IMG/VR virus record: IMGVR_UViG_3300037508_000928
Span: 1 to 50,261 of that record
Source: a virus
Strand: one strand, 5' to 3'
Length of the DNA stretch: 50,261 bases
Below the pieces are notes generated by a model. It worked only from the letters and a program-made list of their open reading frames with translations. It ran no database searches and had not been told where the DNA came from. Below are positions 1 to 7,427 of the stretch, piece after piece. Positions within the stretch are counted from its first letter, which is position 1. Each line of letters starts with the position of its first letter. The position numbers and the translations under genes are program-made.

Positions 1-785
1 CCATTATCGACCCTGACATTGTGGACATCCGGCGATTCAAGGACATGACCGCCCAGGGTGGCCCATTCATTATCCCGCTCCAGAAAGACCGCCCTCTCGA
101 AAAAAGCATCAAAGACGCCTATATGCCGATTGTCACGCCCGACACCACGCAGAACGTGTGGGGGGACGTGGCACAGATGTTGGCTCTCACCCGCGAGAAT
201 GACGGTGTGCAAGACCCCGGCAGCCTCCCCGAGCGTCCCACGGCGGCGGGTATTCATGCCCTAGAGCAGACGCCCCTTGGCCTGCTGCTGCTTACGGCGA
301 TGCGGATTGACGAGCAATCCTTCCAGCGCCAGGGCTACCACATGCTCTGCAACACCACGCAGTTCATGCAGGGCGAGGTAATGATCGACATCCTTGGTGA
401 GCAGGAAGCGATTATCCGCGAGCAGTACGGCCTCCTGCCCCACGAGCAGACGTTGAGCGTCACAAGCTGGGACATCGACCCTAATCTCGACGTGCAAGCG
501 GTGATGACCGGCGCGGACGGCGGTATCAACGTCCAATCCCTTGTCGAGTTTGGCAAGACCATCATGGCACAGGAAGGTGTCATGCCAGCATTCCTCCAGC
601 GCTACGACCTCGACGCCGTGCTTGACCGCATGTGGCGCGAGATGGGGTTGGGGGCACTCGATAACTACCGCATCCGGTTCATGGACGACGACATGGTAAA
701 CCAGATGGCCGCGTCTGGCCAGTTGGCAGGTATTGGCGTACAGAACCCCTCCGCCGCACCCGGCGCCGCAATGGTGGGCGCATGA
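1..785 (+). CDS. Portal protein, C-terminal part (gene continues from the right edge)
   Basis: The portal is the dodecameric ring at the capsid vertex through which DNA is packaged and ejected. The frame is already open at the left edge. Bases 50261, 1 and 2 form one codon, so the frame starting at 49157 runs straight into this one and the joined protein is 629 residues. This part gives about 261 residues ending in an Ala/Gly/Pro-rich tail. It begins with a segment about threading through fixed contacts (DIRRFKDM), followed by helical stretches typical of the crown and wing end of podovirus portals. The call rests mainly on position directly after the large terminase and before the scaffold-like and capsid genes. 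A GTG at 21 could look like a start, but it is an internal codon. The stop overlaps the next ATG (ATGA). Confidence 0.75.
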   Translation, partial: IIDPDIVDIRRFKDMTAQGGPFIIPLQKDRPLEKSIKDAYMPIVTPDTTQNVWGDVAQMLALTRENDGVQDPGSLPERPTAAGIHALEQTPLGLLLLTAMRIDEQSFQRQGYHMLCNTTQFMQGEVMIDILGEQEAIIREQYGLLPHEQTLSVTSWDIDPNLDVQAVMTGADGGINVQSLVEFGKTIMAQEGVMPAFLQRYDLDAVLDRMWREMGLGALDNYRIRFMDDDMVNQMAASGQLAGIGVQNPSAAPGAAMVGA

Positions 786-1159
786 AGCGCCCGCAGCCAC
801 AAAGAGAAGCCACGACGGCGGTGAACCCCCTTCGCCTGCACATCCTGCTTGGGGGGATCAGCGGCGACGTGCTTGGCACCGAGGAAGAACTGCGCGAGTA
901 CATCCACAACCCGTTCTACCTGCAACAGATTGTGAATGTCCTTGCTCTGATGGACCGCTACTCGTCCGCCATGTTCGAGACAAACGACCCGATGGAAGTT
1001 GCCCGGCTAAAGGCGAAGCTCGAAGTCTTGACCCTTGTGGCCGACTTCCCCGCGCGTGCGCTGGTTTCCGATAAGTCCTACCCCCCACACGAACAGCGCG
1101 AAGAAGTGCTGAATTACATCAAGGAGAAGTTCTATGCCAGACCCGGCAGAGACGAATAG
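782..1159 (+). CDS. Hypothetical protein between portal and scaffold
   Basis: The protein has 125 residues and no family I recognise. It starts at the ATG that overlaps the portal stop (ATGA) and runs 26 bases into the next gene, so it is translationally coupled on both sides. The sequence is mostly helical and charged, with a basic first ten residues and a basic end (KFYARPGRDE). Its place between portal and scaffold suggests a small head-assembly or head-maturation role. That is inferred from position only. Confidence 0.7.
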   Translation: MKRPQPQREATTAVNPLRLHILLGGISGDVLGTEEELREYIHNPFYLQQIVNVLALMDRYSSAMFETNDPMEVARLKAKLEVLTLVADFPARALVSDKSYPPHEQREEVLNYIKEKFYARPGRDE

Positions 1160-1946
1160 CGCGCCCGCCGAGGACTTTGCCACGGGCGTTGAATCCCCGG
1201 ACATTGAATCCCCGGATTTGGGGGACATTGAGCCGCTGATTCTTGGAGAGGAAAACTCTGCAGATGATGAACTGTTTTCCATTGAACCAGGCGAAGACGG
1301 CACCTACACCCGCGAGCAGGTTGAAGAGCTTCAGCGCCGTCTGGAAATGGCAGAAGGTCTTGTCGATTGGAACAAGATTGCTGAAGCTGAAAACGAAAAG
1401 GCGGTGGAAGCGCCGCCCCCCGATGGTGCCCAGATCATCGAGGACGCACTGACACCCCGCGATTTCTCCTACACGGATGACGAACTCGACGACATCCTGA
1501 CAGAGGGGAATGGCAAGACCTTGGTATCGCTGCTTCAGCGACAGGCCGAGGTGGAACGCCACAACAACAAAATCGAAACAGTAAACCTCGTGGCTCGAAT
1601 GCTTCAGGGGCGCTTGCCGGTGGCGGTTGCCACCAACAGTTTCTATGAGCGCTACCCCGAATTGGCAGGGCCGAAAGGCGAGGAACTGGTCGAGCGCGTG
1701 TTCGATACGGTATGGGCACAAAACCCCCGCCAGACGAGCACGCAACTCCTGCGCGCTGCGGAGAAGCAACTCTCCCATGTGATCTCCCGCGTGAAGCAGA
1801 TTGCTGCCAACGGCGGACAGAAGCACAACCTTGCCGCGCGAGATGCAGGAGGCAACGCAAACGGTACTGCACCGCAGTCGCGGCGACAGAGCCAAAACCA
1901 GAGAACCAACGCTCAGAGCCTTGCATCGCTTGGCTATGACGTTTAA
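1134..1946 (+). CDS. Putative capsid scaffolding protein
   Basis: The protein has 270 residues, a very acidic N-terminal 90 residues (repeated PDIESPDLGDIE-type runs), helical heptad-like segments around residues 60-80 and 125-150, and a basic, Gln/Asn/Arg-rich C-terminus (RRQSQNQR). An acidic helical body with a basic C-terminal tail that contacts the capsid protein is the known layout of many phage scaffolds (T7 gp9, P22 gp8). The gene lies between portal and capsid, the usual place. AAGGAG precedes the ATG. No direct sequence motif proves the call. A short near-repeat (GAATCCCCGGA, twice near 1190-1216) makes the ESPD duplication. Confidence 0.6.
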   Translation: MPDPAETNSAPAEDFATGVESPDIESPDLGDIEPLILGEENSADDELFSIEPGEDGTYTREQVEELQRRLEMAEGLVDWNKIAEAENEKAVEAPPPDGAQIIEDALTPRDFSYTDDELDDILTEGNGKTLVSLLQRQAEVERHNNKIETVNLVARMLQGRLPVAVATNSFYERYPELAGPKGEELVERVFDTVWAQNPRQTSTQLLRAAEKQLSHVISRVKQIAANGGQKHNLAARDAGGNANGTAPQSRRQSQNQRTNAQSLASLGYDV

Positions 1947-1963
1947 CACAGAAGGAATACCCC

Positions 1964-2332
1964 ATGTCTGCATGGCTTGACTCCAAGAATCGCACGCTTG
2001 AGGCGATTGACTACACCCCGCAGCTTCAGAACGCTACGGCCTCGATCTCTTACGAGAATCGCGGCAAGCTGCTGCATCACCTTTCCATGGCATCCGGCGA
2101 AGCCCTGGTGCTGACTCTGCCCCGAATCGCTGAAGCGATCATCGGCATCCCGTACATGTTCGTCTGCACCGTCGATGGCGGCGGTGGCGCGACGTTCACT
2201 GTGCAGGACAACGACGACGCTGTGCATTCTGGGCAGGACATCGCGCTTGTGTTCAAGGACGTTGGCGACAACGCAACGATCCTTTGCAACGGCCAGTGCT
2301 GGTCGGTCCTCTCCAGCGACTTGACGGCGTAA
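1964..2332 (+). CDS. Small head (decoration-like) protein
   Basis: The protein has 122 residues. After a short N-terminal arm it is a beta-rich domain with Gly-rich turns (VDGGGGATF) and alternating hydrophobic residues, as in small capsid decoration or head-fibre base proteins. It has two cysteines (CTV near residue 63, CNGQC near 108). The strong AAGGA site before the ATG and the place just upstream of the capsid gene suggest an abundant structural protein. The exact role is not shown by the sequence. Confidence 0.6.
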   Translation: MSAWLDSKNRTLEAIDYTPQLQNATASISYENRGKLLHHLSMASGEALVLTLPRIAEAIIGIPYMFVCTVDGGGGATFTVQDNDDAVHSGQDIALVFKDVGDNATILCNGQCWSVLSSDLTA

Positions 2333-2344
2333 GGAGAATCAACC

Positions 2345-3016
2345 ATGAGTCTCCCCACCCCCGGCAAGATTGACAACAGCGAAGACCTCCTTCGTCTGTT
2401 CGGTATCGAGCCTGCTGGAACTGACGCAGCCCCTTTGCCGAAACTGACGACTGGCTTGGTTGTTGGTACTGCCAACTACACCAACGCCGAGTTGAATGCG
2501 GCACTTGGCGGTGGAACGGTTTCCTTCGCCATGAAGACGCCTAACGCGGCAACTTCGAGCGCGCGGACTGGCACAACTGAAGCGATATTCTCGACCGGGA
2601 GCCAGTCTCTCACAACCGAGGAACTCAATCGCGTCGGTGCCGTCATCGAGTTTGAAGCCCGCATCCTGGTTACTGGCAGCAACGGCGCTGACACGCAGAC
2701 CTTTGCCATTCGGCTGGGTGGCGTTGGCGGAACTGTGATTCATTCCACTGGTCCAGTAGGCTTTGCTGCCGATGATATTGTGTTCCTGAGTGGTCGGATC
2801 ACGGTTCGCACGACAGGAGCGACAGGAACCATCGTTGCAGGCGGCAGGTCAATGGCCGAAGTTTCTGCGACGGCAGCAGCGGTTCCGTGGCGGCTTGCTT
2901 CGACAACCGTTGACCTCACAGCCAACGCGGTGCTCTGCGTTACCGCCGACGCTTCCAGCGCGAACGCAGGTAACACGGCGGTACTGGAGGACTTCCACGT
3001 CCGCGTCATTAACTAA
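2345..3016 (+). CDS. Virion surface or head protein, beta-rich
   Basis: The protein has 223 residues, AAGGAG before the ATG, and 12 bases to the gene upstream. The first 45 residues are a leader-like helical arm; the rest is Ala/Thr/Gly/Val-rich with strand-like alternation (TGATGTIVAGGRSMAEVSATAAAV), as in jelly-roll virion proteins. It ends just before a hairpin and the leader-terminator in front of the capsid gene, so it closes the upstream transcription block. A head-fibre or decoration role is likely from content and position; no specific family was recognised. Confidence 0.6.
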   Translation: MSLPTPGKIDNSEDLLRLFGIEPAGTDAAPLPKLTTGLVVGTANYTNAELNAALGGGTVSFAMKTPNAATSSARTGTTEAIFSTGSQSLTTEELNRVGAVIEFEARILVTGSNGADTQTFAIRLGGVGGTVIHSTGPVGFAADDIVFLSGRITVRTTGATGTIVAGGRSMAEVSATAAAVPWRLASTTVDLTANAVLCVTADASSANAGNTAVLEDFHVRVIN

Positions 3017-3021
3017 CCCCG

Positions 3022-3049
3022 ACCAGGCGCTCTAAGTGGGGCGTCTGGT
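3022..3049 (+). other. Hairpin after the 2345-3016 gene
   Basis: ACCAGGCGC at 3022-3030 pairs with GCGTCTGGT at 3041-3049 (nine pairs including one G-U), with a 10-base loop. It starts six bases after the stop codon. There is no T-run behind it, so it is more likely an mRNA 3'-end protector or processing signal than a full terminator. Confidence 0.5.
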
Positions 3050-3079
3050 GATTCGATAAACCGAAGCTACATAGGAAAA

Positions 3080-3142
3080 GACATAGCCCCCACGGAAAAC
3101 CGTCGCGGCCTACTCCTTACGGAGTGGGCCGCTTTCATTTTC
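3080..3142 (+). terminator. Conserved leader plus intrinsic terminator before the capsid gene
   Basis: The 17-base string CATAGCCCCCACGGAAA is followed by CGTCGCGGC and a 12-bp stem (3105-3116 with 3121-3132, loop TTAC) with a T-rich tail (TTTCATTTTCT). A near copy lies before the large terminase (47358-47420). The stem-loop ends about 40 bases before the capsid ATG at 3172, so transcription from upstream would be limited here unless an antiterminator or a promoter in the leader acts. Confidence 0.75.
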
Positions 3143-3171
3143 TCGGGGCTTCCAAGAAAAGGAGGCTTATC

Positions 3172-4503
3172 ATGGCCGGACCCTCTCTGATTACGACCGC
3201 TGGGCCGCTGGTGACGACCGACCGCATTGACGGAATCCGCCAGCCGTCCCGCAACCCGAACGTAACGAAGTACACGCCTTTCTCCAAGGCGTACCCGACC
3301 CTGTGGCGCATGGACAAGATCGCCAAGGGGTCGAAGGAAACCGTTGACGCTAACGAGCGCATCTGGTATCAGGCTGCCTACAACGGCCTGAACGGAACGG
3401 TGGGCGACATCCTGACCGAAGTAAGCGGTGCCGCTTACGTGTCGGGTGGTGTGGCCAACACCGTGCTCATTCTGAAGTGCGCCACGGCATCCATCCCGGC
3501 GTTCCGCAATGTGCAGCAGAACGATGTCCTAGTGATTCAGGACAGCGTGACTGGCTTGGACGTGTTTGCTCGCGTGACCGGCGCTCCGGTGTTCGGTGGC
3601 GACAGCAACACCTACGTCTCGGTGACGTTGCTCACGGCAGACGCCAGCGCGATTCTGGCGAGCGCCAGCCTGACGTGGTGCATCACCCAGCGCGCCGAGA
3701 AGGAAATCTACGAGCTTGGAGACGCTGTTTCCGAGCACGAGACGCCCTTCATGAACTACGTGCAGGAGATGAGCGAGGCTCACGAAATCTCCGAGCGCGA
3801 ACTCATGGTCAAGAGCGAACTCAACGAGAACCGCAAGGCCGACCGCGCGCGGGAATCGTTGGTGCGCCTGATGCAGAAGCGTTTCCGCACGCTGCTCTAC
3901 GGCCAGCGTCTCTCTGCCGGAAGCGGGCGTTTCTACGCCGGTGGCCTCCGTTGGTTCCTTGAAACCTACGAGTCGGCCAACTTGGTCAACTGGGCCACGG
4001 ACACGACCTACTCGGCGGCAACTGACCGTGTATCGAGCGGAACCATCCCGTTCCTGCGCGAGATTGCGATTCAGGCGTCGAAGTACACCGACCCCACCGA
4101 CACGCTGACCATGCTCATGAGCCAGACGAAGAAGAACATCCTCTCTTCGTGCGTGCTCAACTCTGGCCACTACACGATCTCGAAGGAAACGAATTCCTTC
4201 GGGTTGGAAGTGGACATGCTGCTTGGTGTGGGCCCGAAGATCGAACTGATGGTCGAGGCTGAGTTCAACACCAACCCGGTGCTTGCTCAGGCCACGCCGC
4301 TGTTCCCGACCAAGTTCATCAAGGTTTGCCCGTTCAAGAACGGCGCCGTGACCCAGATTCCCTGGAGTTCGATGCCCGCACAGCGCGACGGCGACAACTT
4401 CAAGACCTCGATCAAGGGTGGCCATCGCGTCATTGAGACGTATGAGTTCCACCACATCGACTCGATGTTCTGGATTCGCAACCTCGGCGTTGACAAGGCC
4501 TAA
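3172..4503 (+). CDS. Major capsid protein
   Basis: The protein has 443 residues. I chose the ATG at 3172 because AAGGAGG lies nine bases upstream and the start falls after the terminator hairpin; an in-frame ATG at 3124 is inside that hairpin. The sequence has an N-terminal arm, a helix-rich domain around residues 195-250 (AHEISERELMVKSELNENRK) like the spine helix of HK97-fold capsids, and a beta-rich C-terminal half. It is the largest gene in the head block and lies between scaffold-like and adaptor genes. It is followed by a 13-bp perfect hairpin, as often seen behind highly expressed capsid genes. HK97-fold membership is inferred. Confidence 0.8.
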   Translation: MAGPSLITTAGPLVTTDRIDGIRQPSRNPNVTKYTPFSKAYPTLWRMDKIAKGSKETVDANERIWYQAAYNGLNGTVGDILTEVSGAAYVSGGVANTVLILKCATASIPAFRNVQQNDVLVIQDSVTGLDVFARVTGAPVFGGDSNTYVSVTLLTADASAILASASLTWCITQRAEKEIYELGDAVSEHETPFMNYVQEMSEAHEISERELMVKSELNENRKADRARESLVRLMQKRFRTLLYGQRLSAGSGRFYAGGLRWFLETYESANLVNWATDTTYSAATDRVSSGTIPFLREIAIQASKYTDPTDTLTMLMSQTKKNILSSCVLNSGHYTISKETNSFGLEVDMLLGVGPKIELMVEAEFNTNPVLAQATPLFPTKFIKVCPFKNGAVTQIPWSSMPAQRDGDNFKTSIKGGHRVIETYEFHHIDSMFWIRNLGVDKA

Positions 4504-4512
4504 CCTAACCTG

Positions 4513-4546
4513 ATCGGGGGGAGCGGCACGGGTCGCTCCCCCCGAT
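4513..4546 (+). other. Strong GC hairpin after the capsid gene
   Basis: A 13-bp perfect inverted repeat (4513-4525 with 4534-4546) has an eight-base loop and six consecutive G-C pairs. No T-run follows, and the next gene starts 12 bases later. It probably stabilises the capsid mRNA 3' end or partly reduces read-through into the tail genes. Confidence 0.6.
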
Positions 4547-4557
4547 ACGAGGGAACA

Positions 4558-5664
4558 ATGAGCACAGCACTCGACATCGTAACGCAGGTACGCAGCCAGA
4601 CCGGCAAGAAGAATCTTCTGAACGCCGGGGCTACCGACCTGTCCACGGATGCTTACTGGCACCTAAATGCGTGCTTGAAGTGGCTATCCCGCCGTGGCCC
4701 TGCCCACTCGAAGGACGAGCGGTACGAGGTTGACCTTGCTGTTGGCGCGATAGGCATTACGCCGCCCCGCTTGCGCTACATCAACGAGGTGGCGATTTAT
4801 AACGAAACAGACGACGAAGAGACTTACTTAGAACGTCTTGATCTGCACCAACTGCGCCGCCGCTATCCCGAGCAAACAGTCGAGCAGGGGCAGCCTGCCT
4901 ACTGGGCTCGCAACAACGAGCGCACGCCGCGAATCATCGGTGACACGATTATCAACGGTAGCTTCGCCAACGGGCTGACTGGCTGGGACACGGTTAACGG
5001 CGCCCCCAGCGTGTCCGGTGGAACACTCACCTTGGCCTACGCGGGCGTGGGTGTAGATCAAGACGTTATTCGGCAAGTGCTTTCTTATACCTACCCCAGC
5101 ACGGTGACGGTGACGGTTGTGGTATCGACGATTACAGCGGGCGAAACTCTCCGGTTGATACTCGGGAACTGGGACGGAACCACTTATACCGACAGCGAAT
5201 ATCTTGCGATTACTGCGGCGGGGACGTACACCTTCGAGGCAACCACCCTGGATACCTTCAACGCGATCCAGTTGAGCCAACTGGGGGCTGCACTCCCGGC
5301 CACCGTGACGGTTGCATCGGTATCCATGAGTGCGACAGCAACCCCCCAGGGCGAGACTGACCCGTGGTATGGGTACGAGATTGTTTTCAATCCCCCGGCA
5401 GATGCTGTCTACAAGATGCGCGTCTATGGCGGGTACTACCCGATCAGCGTTACCGCCCACACCGACGAAACGTGGTGGATGGAGAAGGAGCCCGAGTGCG
5501 TCATTGATGCAATGCGACTTTCCCTCGAAGGGCGCCTGCACCGCAACGCTGAGGGTGAGGACCAAGAACTGCGCCGTCTTATGGCGGAAGTCACCCAGAT
5601 CAAATCAGCGCTTCACTGGGAGGAAGCGTTTGGCTCCAACCAAGACTTGAGGCTCGGACTATGA
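4558..5664 (+). CDS. Head-tail adaptor with inserted jelly-roll module
   Basis: The protein has 368 residues. Residues 1-130 and 265-368 read as a helical gp4-like connector: helices with WLSRRG, a TPPRLRYINEVAI strand and, after the insert, VIDAMRLSLEGRLHRNAEG. Between them, residues about 132-261 form a Thr/Val-rich beta domain that opens NGSFANGLTGWDTV, the usual start of CBM4/9-like galactose-binding folds. The adaptor extends the portal and holds the tail nozzle; the insert probably points outward and may bind sugar. Similar modules occur in the proteins at 7428 and 45849. It overlaps the next gene by four bases. Confidence 0.65.
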   Translation: MSTALDIVTQVRSQTGKKNLLNAGATDLSTDAYWHLNACLKWLSRRGPAHSKDERYEVDLAVGAIGITPPRLRYINEVAIYNETDDEETYLERLDLHQLRRRYPEQTVEQGQPAYWARNNERTPRIIGDTIINGSFANGLTGWDTVNGAPSVSGGTLTLAYAGVGVDQDVIRQVLSYTYPSTVTVTVVVSTITAGETLRLILGNWDGTTYTDSEYLAITAAGTYTFEATTLDTFNAIQLSQLGAALPATVTVASVSMSATATPQGETDPWYGYEIVFNPPADAVYKMRVYGGYYPISVTAHTDETWWMEKEPECVIDAMRLSLEGRLHRNAEGEDQELRRLMAEVTQIKSALHWEEAFGSNQDLRLGL

Positions 5665-5876
5665 AGATGCACGGCAGCGTCCCCAAGCCCATAGAGCGTA
5701 TCTCGAAAGAGGAACTGCGGGCACGGCATATCGCGCGCGCGCAGCGCCGGAAAGACGCCGAGAAGCGCGAAGTGGACCTCCTGCGCGAGCAGGTCAAAGA
5801 ACTCGAAGAACAGGTAGCAGACAGCATTGGAACCATTGTCATTCAAGATAGCGTGCAGGACGGGGATAAGGCCTGA
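5661..5876 (+). CDS. Small coiled-coil protein between adaptor and tail genes
   Basis: The protein has 71 residues, starts at an ATG overlapping the adaptor stop, and is highly charged. Residues 15-55 form one long helix with heptad spacing (VDLLREQVKELEEQVAD). The last 50 bases are shared with the start of the next gene in another frame. A small assembly or tail-length factor is possible; I recognise no family. Confidence 0.65.
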   Translation: MKMHGSVPKPIERISKEELRARHIARAQRRKDAEKREVDLLREQVKELEEQVADSIGTIVIQDSVQDGDKA

Positions 5877-7422
5877 AGCGTTCAACGGACGCAACACCCA
5901 AGCCTTCGTCAATGCCAAGGGACACCGTGTTACGGAACACGGGTTTAAGGCGTTCCATGCCCTGACGGCGCTCCCTGATGATGCCACGATTGCTGGACTC
6001 GGTGAATCAAAGGCGTGGCCATTCCCTCAGACGTTCATTGGAAAAGCCATCTCACTTGTCTGCTTCTCGGATGCGATCTATGAATACAGCCTGGGTGGTG
6101 GCACGTATACCCAGTTGAACACGAAGGACGCTGCCGATACTACGGGGACCACCTCGAAGGCAATCACTGCCGGAAAGGACTGGCACTTCGTTGATCTCTA
6201 CGACTCGTGGATGCTGTTCAACACCGCCTGCGTCGTATTCAAGACCAAGTGGAGCGAGCATGTCTTTGTGCAGGACGCGGTGACGGTTACTACCGGCTGT
6301 GTCCACAAAGAAGGCAGGGTTCTACTCGGCGGCTTCAACCCGGCTGACTACCTCTCGTCGGTGAACTGGGCAACCTTCTGGGAAACCTATGCTGCCGACC
6401 GGCCTGACCAGGCTGCGCTGATGGAGTCTGCTGGCGCTGGGGTCAACTGGGTTTGGTGGTCGAGCTACTTCGCCCCGGACATGCTTCACCTGTTCTGGCA
6501 GGACATCATGATCCACCAGTCATTGAGCGCCAGCAACACAGGGTATGGCGCGAGCAACCCGTTCATGCTCGAACTGGAAGAACTCAACCAGTCGGGCCTG
6601 CGCCCAATGCCGTGGCAGGGGGCGGTGCAAGGAATGCTCCCGCTTGGCCGTGGGGTAGCTGTGTATGGCTCTCTTGGAACCTCCGTTCTGAATCCCTACG
6701 GCGACACCTATGGAGTTATTGCACCGAGGGATTTGCCTCCGAATTTCGCTCTTATGAACGGCAGTGACACGCGCACCAACTTTGCTGGGAATGAGCAAAT
6801 GCACGTTGTCGTAGATTCCAGTGGGGAACTCTGGACTATCGACGAGTCGTATCTGGCAAAACGGATAGGCCGCAAGGCAGAGATCGGGGCGCTAGACCCT
6901 GATACCCTGATGGTGGTTCACGAGCACTACCACAACGAATTCTATATTGGCGATGGCAGCGGGGACGCCTTCCTTTTTAACAAGCAAGGTTTCAGTCGCG
7001 CCCCTTGGATGCCGACACAGGTGACAACCCTGTCAGCATCTCAGATTTACTCTGTTTCCTTTGCTACAGACAATGCCGCTGCTTACACCACCGAGAAGTT
7101 TCGCGGGCGTAGCCAGGGCATTGAATGCCTTGAGCGCATTCTTATCGTGGGGCTCAACGAAGGAACCACGCACGGCTGGGAATGTTCCCTGAAGTACCGA
7201 CTTCGCCCGCAAGACGACTTCACCTCAACCGATTGGTTTGAACTCGATGCCGAGGGCGGCGTTGATTTCGGCCTCCCTTACCTTGAAGCAGAAATTGCCC
7301 TTCGCAGCGATGACCGAACCAAGGTCACGCTGGAAGACATCCTTGTCTATTCCGGCCCCATGAACAACCCGGCGATGGGGCATTGGATGCGTGCATCTAC
7401 CCCGGCAGCCGCAACGGAGTAA
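5827..7422 (+). CDS. Tail/nozzle-like protein A (first of three related genes)
   Basis: The protein has 531 residues and probably starts at TTG 5827. The two following proteins open with the same pattern (about 12-14 residues, then G-I/L-x-P); this one gives FKIACRTGIRP, so the TTG start fits, and no in-frame ATG lies near it. The body is rich in beta strands, Trp and Tyr, with repeated short sheets such as GELWTIDESYLAKRIG and FYIGDGSGDAFLF, like propeller blades. Nozzle proteins (T7 gp12 class) form a hexameric tube under the adaptor. The role is inferred from fold impression and position. A frameshift join to the 71-residue gene is not needed. Confidence 0.6.
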   Translation: MEPLSFKIACRTGIRPEAFNGRNTQAFVNAKGHRVTEHGFKAFHALTALPDDATIAGLGESKAWPFPQTFIGKAISLVCFSDAIYEYSLGGGTYTQLNTKDAADTTGTTSKAITAGKDWHFVDLYDSWMLFNTACVVFKTKWSEHVFVQDAVTVTTGCVHKEGRVLLGGFNPADYLSSVNWATFWETYAADRPDQAALMESAGAGVNWVWWSSYFAPDMLHLFWQDIMIHQSLSASNTGYGASNPFMLELEELNQSGLRPMPWQGAVQGMLPLGRGVAVYGSLGTSVLNPYGDTYGVIAPRDLPPNFALMNGSDTRTNFAGNEQMHVVVDSSGELWTIDESYLAKRIGRKAEIGALDPDTLMVVHEHYHNEFYIGDGSGDAFLFNKQGFSRAPWMPTQVTTLSASQIYSVSFATDNAAAYTTEKFRGRSQGIECLERILIVGLNEGTTHGWECSLKYRLRPQDDFTSTDWFELDAEGGVDFGLPYLEAEIALRSDDRTKVTLEDILVYSGPMNNPAMGHWMRASTPAAATE

Positions 7423-7427
7423 ATACC

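Noticed and set aside
733-1074. Plus-strand frame of 113 codons across the portal end
   Set aside because: Out of frame with two well-supported genes, Pro/His/Arg-rich, no ribosome site.
3124-3171. An earlier capsid start at ATG 3124
   Set aside because: It lies inside the terminator stem; ATG 3172 has AAGGAGG in place.
3529-4662. A 377-codon minus-strand frame opposite the capsid gene
   Set aside because: Antisense to a clear capsid gene, with His/Arg/Val-rich content typical of shadows in GC-rich DNA and no ribosome site.
5661-7422. A programmed frameshift joining the 71-residue coiled-coil gene to nozzle-like A
   Set aside because: No slippery sequence, and the TTG start at 5827 gives an N-terminus that aligns with proteins B and C.
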